Shown here: positions 42,065 through 47,173 of the stretch, one piece after another | Position numbering within the stretch: the first letter of the stretch is position 1 | Layout of the letters: the number at the start of each line of letters is the position of its first letter | From: Acidobacteriota bacterium | GTDB taxonomy: Bacteria; Acidobacteriota; Terriglobia; Terriglobales; Acidobacteriaceae | Direction: 5' to 3' | Assembly (NCBI GenBank): GCA_021778845.1 | Contig: JAJYBU010000029.1 | Span: 1 to 47,173 of the forward strand | Length of the DNA: 47,173 nt | Made by a program: the position numbers and the translations under genes | Notes under the pieces: generated by a model | Database searches by the model: none | Told to the model about the DNA's origin: nothing | What the model saw: only the letters and a program-made list of their open reading frames with translations

Positions 42065-43012
42065 TCAGGCAAACTTTCGGCGCGCGGCCATTCGCTGTGC
42101 GGTGGATGCAATCTCCCGCGCACGAGCGGAGCAACCTACGGCGGGTAGCTCGAAGCGACGACGCTCTATGAGCATGGTGATTACGTCGTCGATGGGAGCG
42201 CCCGCGAGAAACCATTGGCGAGCGGAAGCGATGTCTATGGTGCGCTGCGCATAGTAGAGGGGATTCGGTTTATCCGAGCGGCGGAAAGCCAGCTCGCGTG
42301 TCAGCTTACTGGCATCTTTTCCCTGGGCGATCTGGACACAGGCCCACGCCCAATCGAGCTCCGAATCGCTGTCCTTATGAGGGCTGCCGTGCCGCGCGGT
42401 CCCGCGAAGCGGCAGCGTGGCAAGTGCTAAACAGTCCGGCAAGCGGAAGTCCCGGGGATGCACGACCGCATCCGAGAGGTATTCGACCGCAACGGAGTAC
42501 GCGGGAGAATACTTGCGATTAAGGAAACCGGGGATGCGAAGCACCCGGTTGCAGTCGGTGCAAGCGGGGTCGCCACCGAAGGTGAGGGCGAGCCGCTTGA
42601 GGGTTTCTTCCTGCTGCGCAAAGCCAAAGCCATCGACCTGCCACAGAACTTGATACTTGCCGGGCGAGGTCGAAAGGATGGCAGACGGTAGGGGCACGCC
42701 GTCCGATGCCCGGAGCGCAGCGAGCCGGGCGTTGCCGTCCTCATCGATATCGAGATAGAGGTGGCGAACAGATGCGATGCTCTCTTTGGTGCGCTTGCGG
42801 CTGCCGGGGCGAAGAGGATTGACTGCCACATAGATGTTCGCCCCATCATGATTCTGGCGCGCAAGCCAGGCAAGATAGCGTGGCGCAAGAGCTTGTTCTA
42901 ATGCCACGATGCGCTGTTTTGTTGTCGCCATGCTCTCGTTACGAAGCAGGAGAGCGATGGTGTCACCCGGCGCGAAGCAACGGGTGAGAAAATCTTTGGC
43001 GACTTCGTCCAT
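42065..43012 (-). CDS. RepB-like plasmid primase
   Basis: A 315-residue protein. HLYLDIDEDGNARLAALR carries the paired Asp residues of the archaeo-eukaryotic-primase-like catalytic core, and CTDCNRVLRIPGFLNRK is the second conserved region of the RepB-like primase family. Such primases start DNA synthesis at plasmid origins such as oriV of RSF1010-like replicons. No replication initiator or helicase gene is seen in the window, so the system may be incomplete or use host factors. It lies between ssb and the CopG-like gene. Confidence 0.82.
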   Translation of the reverse strand: MDEVAKDFLTRCFAPGDTIALLLRNESMATTKQRIVALEQALAPRYLAWLARQNHDGANIYVAVNPLRPGSRKRTKESIASVRHLYLDIDEDGNARLAALRASDGVPLPSAILSTSPGKYQVLWQVDGFGFAQQEETLKRLALTFGGDPACTDCNRVLRIPGFLNRKYSPAYSVAVEYLSDAVVHPRDFRLPDCLALATLPLRGTARHGSPHKDSDSELDWAWACVQIAQGKDASKLTRELAFRRSDKPNPLYYAQRTIDIASARQWFLAGAPIDDVITMLIERRRFELPAVGCSARAREIASTAQRMAARRKFA

Positions 43013-43115
43013 ACAACCGCCTCCATTCGTGTCTCTGCGAGCGCGATGTCATGGGGTCTTTAGCAGCCGAAGAAGTCCGGCTGGATGCCGGACTCTTCGG
43101 AGGAGGAGGAAGGGC

Positions 43116-43583
43116 CTATGCGGCCTCTTCCTCGGCGGATTCATCCTCGTCCTCCGCCGCTGCTTTCTGAGCCCGGTCCAGCTTGAGAATCGAGTTCACC
43201 CGGATCTCCCAGATGGTCTGCTCCGAGTTCGACTTCTTGCTGTCATACTTCCGGCTGCGCAACTCTCCCTCGACCTGGATATGAGCGCCCTTCTTGAGGG
43301 TGGCGGCGAATTCTCCGAGCTTGCCGAAGACTACGCAACGGTGCCATTCGGTGTGCTCGATGTACTTGCCGTCCTTCTTGTAGGAGGACTTGGTTGCCAG
43401 CGAGACAGTGGTAAGGCTGCGGTCGTTGTTGGTGCGAACCTCTGCGTCGTTGCCGAGGAAGCCGATGAGGGTGACTTTGTTTGTTATGTGGAATTGGGGC
43501 GGTTTTGCCAGCGCGATTCGCCGCGCCACCCCTGGTCTCCGGGCGCCCGGCGCCGCAGATGCAACGATGAGTTGGATTGGCAT
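43116..43583 (-). CDS. ssb: Single-stranded DNA-binding protein with element-derived N-terminus
   Basis: A 155-residue protein as read. From residue 36 on it is a normal SSB: NKVTLIGFLGNDAEVRT, then TTVSLATKSSYKKDG, HRCVVFGKLGEFAATLKKGA and an acidic tail ending DEDESAEEEAA. The first 34-35 residues (MPIQLIVASAAPGARR onward) come from the terminal repeat of the recombinase element, not from ssb. The original start lies on the far side of the element at 46988. The fusion ATG overlaps the stop codon of the second recombinase (TAATG), so expression could be coupled to it. The tail lacks the classic DDDIPF tip. Confidence 0.85.
   Translation of the reverse strand: MPIQLIVASAAPGARRPGVARRIALAKPPQFHITNKVTLIGFLGNDAEVRTNNDRSLTTVSLATKSSYKKDGKYIEHTEWHRCVVFGKLGEFAATLKKGAHIQVEGELRSRKYDSKKSNSEQTIWEIRVNSILKLDRAQKAAAEDEDESAEEEAA
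43483..43577 (+). repeat. Left terminal inverted repeat of the recombinase-pair element
   Basis: Starts GTTATGTGGAATTGGGGC at the outer edge and ends GATGAGTTGGAT inside. It contains the perfect palindrome CCGGGCGCCCGG (43539-43550). It is read through in frame on the minus strand as the N-terminal part of the SSB fusion. The single difference from the right copy is a C at the GATTCGCC position. Confidence 0.9.
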
Positions 43584-45802
43584 TAGTTCTCGCTTTCTTT
43601 TGTGCGCAGAACGGGAGCTGTTTCGATCTGCAACAGATGGTCTGGTGTAGGTACATCGCGAAGATTGGCGATGAGCTTTTCGTAAGCGATCAGGCCGTCT
43701 TCGACTGCGGCCAGCTCCGGCTCAGAGAGAGGGATTTCCTGCCGCAGCTTCAGGAGATTGGCTTTGGCTTCGAGCATCTGCGCGCGTGTGGACTCTTTGG
43801 CCACATAGAACGAGCACTGCGGACACGCCATGCGGTGCGGGCATTGATCGAAGAAGTCGTAAGTGCAGTAGCCGTGGCCGAGATCGAAGAACTTCCATGC
43901 TTCTTCAGCCGCCAGCCCCTTGCGAACAACGTCCTGGTCGATCAGCACTTCGATGGCGCGGATATTTCGCTCGAAGTAACCGGCCTTTTCGTAGGATTTG
44001 GTCAGCTTCGACGGGTTGATCTTCGCGTAGTGCTGCGTTGAGGACGGATTCTTGTGCCCCAGCCACGACTGGACCTCGAAGAGCGACATCGGCTCGCGCG
44101 CGTTGAAGAGCTGTGTGGCGATCGTGCTGCGCGCACGATGGCTGGTGATGCGGCCACGAACATCTTGATTGGGAACGCCAGCCTTCGCACACAGCGATGG
44201 GATCAGCACTTTGTTGAGATATTGATAGCCAAGCGATTTTGAGCGATACGCGAACAGATAATCGACAAGTTCACCCGTCTTTGAGTCGATGAGCTTCACT
44301 TGCTCGGGCCGTTCTCTTTCCCATATCTCGATCATTTCGCCGACGATGGTGTCCACAGGCTTCGAGAAGGCCGTGCTGGTTTTATTGACCGGGATGGATA
44401 ACAGACAGACACGTTCGCCGGGAGCGTTTTCCTGCCAGCGAACACATCCCAGGCGGAGCCTGCGGATCTCATCCCAGCGCAGCCCCGAGAACAGCCACGC
44501 TACCGATAACGCCCGCACCAGCGGGAGTGGATAGTAGTGAGCTCCCCCATCGCGTGGACGGCCCTGAGCGGACAGGTCCGCAGCGATGAGGTTTAACCCG
44601 GCCCAGATCAGTTTGGCCCATACATCGTCCGGCAACACCTGCGGATCGAAGCCGATGAGCGATTGCAGAGAGCGCGGAGGACGGAACGCGATATGCGGAT
44701 CAAAAGACCGTGGAATCGCCTCCCAGTGTTGCAGGTCGCGGAAGAAGGTCCGCATGGCATAGATCACACCGACTCTGGTCCGGGCGCTCATGAGTTTGCC
44801 GGAGTCAGGAAAACGGCGCGCTGTCGAATCGAGCGCCCATTCACAGCACTTCAGATTCACGCACATCACGATCGCCTCGGCGGCAACAGCACGGGTCCAT
44901 TGCGCCGGACTCTCGATCTGCGGTCGCGTCGCATGAAGCCATCGCCCTACCGAGAGAAGCTGATAGTACATGCGAAGACGGCAACGGGGAGACAGCGTCG
45001 CTGTATCGTGCCAGTAGCGGACCAGACGAGCCCATTCCGCCGGCACGTCGGCAACGATGATTGAGGGCGCAGAGTGCATCAGCTTCGTTTGCAGTCCGAG
45101 CCGCCGCACATGCTGATCGATGATCCCCTCCGATACCAGCACGCGAGAGAACGCGATAACGCAGTTCTCGATGGCGACCGTGCCATTCCGCTTTTGAAGC
45201 TGGATGAGTGCAGCCTCCGTGATGTCTTCTATGCGTGGAGACCTTACGATCAAAAGCAACTGGGCCAGTGTGAGCGGCACCAGCCGAAGCGTGCGATGAC
45301 GATAGCCCAGCTCCCGCAGCCTGGCTTTGACCTTCTTTTCAGTCGCTGCGAACCGCTTGAAGCCGAACACACGCCGCGCCAGGCACGAAAAGACCTGCCG
45401 CCGTTTGGGCAGGCCCTCAAGCGTATCAAAACCCCGCAGCAGGAACGCCGCCGCAAGGATGCGATTGCCGTCATAGCGGCGGGACTCTACCAGCTCGATC
45501 CAGTCCGTATCCGTCCATGCCCACAACGTGTGGTCCCTGCGCCCCATCTCTTCCAGCAGGTAAAAGACGAGAGAGCGGCGCTTCGGTCCCTGGAACTCGA
45601 TGTGATCGAAGACATCGTGCATGGGACGCACGAGCCGTTCTACAACAGCGAGCGATAGCTGCCGTGTCTTGCTGAACTTGATGCGAGACGGCAGCTCGAC
45701 GGCAAGGAACCGACGCTCGCTGGAAGTAAGCCTGTGCGTCCGGTCATATTGTGTTGCATCGATCGGCCATTCCCACGTAGAAGGGATTTTGGAGGTGCTC
45801 AT
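43583..45802 (-). CDS. Large tyrosine recombinase, Tn554 TnpB-like, with C-terminal Cys cluster
   Basis: About 739 residues. The catalytic domain has Arg in LFSGLRWDEIRRLRLG, His-x-x-Arg in ITSHRARSTIATQLF, and the final LGHKNPSSTQHYAKI with His and the Tyr nucleophile. After this comes a C-terminal extension with CTYDFFDQCPHRMACPQCSFYV, a Cys-rich motif also seen in large transposon recombinases. The N-terminal 400 residues are a core-binding and extra helical region. The start at 45802 overlaps the stop of the smaller recombinase (ATGA). The ORF continues to 46069 only as a shadow. Its stop overlaps the ATG of the SSB fusion. Confidence 0.88.
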   Translation of the reverse strand: MSTSKIPSTWEWPIDATQYDRTHRLTSSERRFLAVELPSRIKFSKTRQLSLAVVERLVRPMHDVFDHIEFQGPKRRSLVFYLLEEMGRRDHTLWAWTDTDWIELVESRRYDGNRILAAAFLLRGFDTLEGLPKRRQVFSCLARRVFGFKRFAATEKKVKARLRELGYRHRTLRLVPLTLAQLLLIVRSPRIEDITEAALIQLQKRNGTVAIENCVIAFSRVLVSEGIIDQHVRRLGLQTKLMHSAPSIIVADVPAEWARLVRYWHDTATLSPRCRLRMYYQLLSVGRWLHATRPQIESPAQWTRAVAAEAIVMCVNLKCCEWALDSTARRFPDSGKLMSARTRVGVIYAMRTFFRDLQHWEAIPRSFDPHIAFRPPRSLQSLIGFDPQVLPDDVWAKLIWAGLNLIAADLSAQGRPRDGGAHYYPLPLVRALSVAWLFSGLRWDEIRRLRLGCVRWQENAPGERVCLLSIPVNKTSTAFSKPVDTIVGEMIEIWERERPEQVKLIDSKTGELVDYLFAYRSKSLGYQYLNKVLIPSLCAKAGVPNQDVRGRITSHRARSTIATQLFNAREPMSLFEVQSWLGHKNPSSTQHYAKINPSKLTKSYEKAGYFERNIRAIEVLIDQDVVRKGLAAEEAWKFFDLGHGYCTYDFFDQCPHRMACPQCSFYVAKESTRAQMLEAKANLLKLRQEIPLSEPELAAVEDGLIAYEKLIANLRDVPTPDHLLQIETAPVLRTKESEN

Positions 45803-46821
45803 CGGAACATCCTCCCCATTGCTTCCAACCTCTGCTGATGAAGCTGCTCCATCGTGGCGTTGAACCTGGCCGCCAGGTCGCGCGCGCTCAGATGCACATA
45901 GATCATCGTGGTCTCGATGCTGCGGTGGCCTGCGAAGATAGCGATCTCGTGGATGTCCCAGTTCGCCCGCGCCAGATCGGTCAGGCAGAGATGACGCAGT
46001 GTATGCGGTGTAAAGCATCCCGCTCCTGCGCGCTTCGCGATGGCAGTAACGATCTTGGACCAGGCCCATATCGAAACAGGCTTCGCACGGTTTCGCGGCG
46101 ATTGCGACAGGAACAGCCGTCCACGCTCGCGGCTCAGGGTTCGGCGATGCTCCAGATACTGGCCATACAACTCATCCGTCGTTAGCGAGTAAGGAAGAAC
46201 ACGCGACCTCCTGTTCTTCGTAGTCTCTGCGCGGACACGGATGGTGCGACGCGATGGGTCGATGTCGTGCGTCTCCAGCAGGCATAGCTCTTCCCGTCGA
46301 AGCCCCGCGTCGTAACTCATCGCCAGCATCAGGCGGTTCCGGATGGGCTCTTTCGCGGCCTCGCTGAGAACCCGGCACCACTCTTCCTCTGTCGGAATCG
46401 GGGGCAACTTATGTTCACGCTTCACCAGAGACCGCGATGAGCGACCCTCACCATGGCGGTACGGGTTCCTTGTGCAACGCCCCTCTTCCACCAGGAAGTC
46501 GTAAAACATACGCAGTGCGGCAAGGTGTTGCTGGATCGTTGCATTTGCCATGCGAACATCTGGACCCTCCGGCGTTGCGGATGCCTTGACCAGATCGCGC
46601 AGATAAGCCCCAACAACCTCCTGGGTGATCTCGTGCGGCTGCTTATTGCACTTGTTGAGGAATCGCAGATAGCGTTCCAGGTTGCGCCCATACGCATCGA
46701 GCGTGTTGAGGGCCAGTCCACGGCAGGCCTGAAAGCCAAGCCACGCACGCGCATCTTGCTGGACGGCCACAAGCGGAACACGGTCCCACTGGATTTCACA
46801 GATGAGTTGTTTGGACTTCAC
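45799..46821 (-). CDS. Tyrosine recombinase, first of the pair
   Basis: About 340 residues. A SAM-like N-terminal domain (ALNTLDAYGRNLERYLRFL) is followed by a catalytic domain with YDAGLRREELCLLETHDID (Arg), FTPHTLRHLCLTDLA (His-x-x-Arg), IFAGHRSIETTMIYVHLS (His and Tyr). The GTG at 46821 has AGGAG nine bases upstream and is 61 nt inside the right repeat; the longer frame into the repeat is not needed. It overlaps the larger recombinase by four bases, so they are made together and probably act as a heteromeric complex. Confidence 0.88.
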   Translation of the reverse strand: MKSKQLICEIQWDRVPLVAVQQDARAWLGFQACRGLALNTLDAYGRNLERYLRFLNKCNKQPHEITQEVVGAYLRDLVKASATPEGPDVRMANATIQQHLAALRMFYDFLVEEGRCTRNPYRHGEGRSSRSLVKREHKLPPIPTEEEWCRVLSEAAKEPIRNRLMLAMSYDAGLRREELCLLETHDIDPSRRTIRVRAETTKNRRSRVLPYSLTTDELYGQYLEHRRTLSRERGRLFLSQSPRNRAKPVSIWAWSKIVTAIAKRAGAGCFTPHTLRHLCLTDLARANWDIHEIAIFAGHRSIETTMIYVHLSARDLAARFNATMEQLHQQRLEAMGRMFR

Positions 46822-46881
46822 TCGGTTCTTCTCCTCGGCGTGATTCGCCGACCGAGCGCACCTCCTGGGCCGCCGGTCGGC

Positions 46882-46976
46882 ATCCAACTCATCGTTGCAT
46901 CTGCGGCGCCGGGCGCCCGGAGACCAGGGGTGGCGCGGCAAATCGCGCTGGCAAAACCGCCCCAATTCCACATAAC
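46882..46976 (-). repeat. Right terminal inverted repeat of the recombinase-pair element
   Basis: Reverse-complement copy of 43483-43577 with one mismatch. Its outer edge (46976) abuts the displaced ssb start codons. It is 61 nt upstream of the first recombinase and probably contains or adjoins that operon's promoter. Confidence 0.9.
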
Positions 46977-46988
46977 TGATAAGTACAT
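46977..46988 (-). pseudogene. ssb: Displaced first four codons of ssb
   Basis: On the minus strand ATG TAC TTA TCA encodes MYLS, the usual start of SSB, and stops at the element edge. A GGAGA ribosome-binding site lies seven bases upstream. Joined to the codons at 43481 onward (AAC AAA GTC ACC) it gives MYLSNKVTLIGF, the expected SSB N-terminus. Transcripts from the native promoter would now read into the element's right repeat. Confidence 0.85.
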
Positions 46989-47173
46989 GGTGGTGATCTC
47001 CGTTTCGTTGAATTTCCCGTATCCTGCTCGGGTCACACTTGGCAACGCCAGCGAGTGGGCCCGGCTCCCAAGCGCCAAGGAGTGCTTTCTTGGTGGGGCC
47101 CGAAAGAAGTTTGCGCGGTGTTCTTTGCCGCGGCTCTCAAACTTCTTTTGGGAGGAACCGAGACCCCGTAGGG
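46989..47173 (-). promoter_or_regulatory. Native ssb leader with long inverted repeat
   Basis: Upstream of the original ssb start. AGAAGTTTG (47105-47113) pairs with CAAACTTCT (47138-47146), and CGCGG (47114-47118) with CCGCG (47128-47132), giving a long stem with a short loop. It may be a regulatory structure, a terminator of an upstream gene or a replication site. The plus strand is open to the window end but shows no known protein. Confidence 0.4.

Larger units (their letters stand above)
43483..46976. mobile_element. Tyrosine-recombinase-pair element with 95-bp inverted repeats
   Basis: A 3,494-bp unit with terminal inverted repeats at 43483-43577 and 46882-46976 that match at 94 of 95 positions by hand count. 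Between them lie only two overlapping tyrosine-recombinase genes. Gene content fits the published recombinase-in-pair/trio (BIM and RIT) and Tn554-like groups. It has inserted into ssb: deleting 43482-46976 joins ATG TAC TTA TCA to AAC AAA GTC ACC. No long target duplication is present; at most one A is extra. Insertion looks recent, as the repeats are nearly identical and both genes are intact. Confidence 0.85.

Noticed and set aside
46882..47173. Plus strand open from inside the right repeat to the window end
   Set aside because: It runs through the terminal repeat and the antisense of the ssb leader, has no start signal of its own and resembles no protein; openness is explained by high GC.
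1..47173. CRISPR arrays
   Set aside because: No series of regularly spaced identical repeats was seen; repeats present are att-like words, inverted ends and palindromes.
24446..47173. Complete conjugative type IV secretion system
   Set aside because: Relaxase, coupling and accessory genes are present, but no VirB4/VirB-like channel genes were recognised in the window.

Overview
The window looks like accessory DNA from an acidobacterium (Terriglobus/Granulicella/Edaphobacter-like). That is inferred from moderate GC, the gene families present and the style of the proteins; no ribosomal or core marker gene is present to prove it. Genes are tightly packed in short operons, many joined by ATGA or TAATG overlaps, with islands of decayed DNA between them.

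Left edge (1-1375): a 45-nt fragment of a tRNA-Asp gene sits among short direct and inverted repeats, as expected at the end of an integrated element. It is followed by a Phd/PIN toxin-antitoxin pair and an IS3-type transposase scrap. 1375-3050: DUF1348 (NTF2-like), MOSC and AhpD-like proteins. 3378-10114: a glycan-type cluster (zinc-knuckle sugar epimerase, GT2, GT-C membrane mannosyltransferase-like protein, DUF2064 transferase, SAM methyltransferase) that runs into a sulfite-oxidase-fold molybdoenzyme and a cytochrome b561-type membrane protein.

10274-24223: a paralogue-rich metabolic/stress region. It holds four Asp-nucleophile alpha/beta hydrolases of the haloalkane dehalogenase/epoxide hydrolase type, one Ser hydrolase divergent from a LysR regulator, an SDR without catalytic residues, a cNMP-binding/thioredoxin-reductase-like flavoprotein without CxxC, an RclC-like membrane protein and an HxlR regulator. 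Between them lie remnants of a flavoprotein disulfide reductase, a molybdoenzyme and a second LysR gene. Two promoters in this half of the window share a gap-free 47-nt block.

24401-47173: a conjugative plasmid or integrative-element backbone. It contains a ParB-like protein, DUF6908, ArdC antirestriction protein, an 818-nt non-coding region with strong RNA/DNA structure, a zincin-like protein, a MITE-like repeat, a XamI-type restriction-modification pair with an OLD-family ATPase/TOPRIM protein, and a trwA-trwB-trwC-like mobilisation module read away from a palindrome-rich candidate oriT. These are followed by a CopG-like protein, a RepB-like primase and single-stranded DNA-binding protein (ssb). 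No type IV secretion channel genes and no ParA are seen in the window.

The most unusual structure is at 43483-46976. A 3,494-bp element with 95-bp terminal inverted repeats (94/95 identical by my count) carries two overlapping tyrosine recombinases and interrupts ssb after codon 4. Removing it (plus one A) restores a standard SSB N-terminus. The inner part of the element's own terminal repeat is open in frame into ssb, with an ATG that overlaps the stop codon of the second recombinase. The element may therefore re-supply a start to the gene it breaks.
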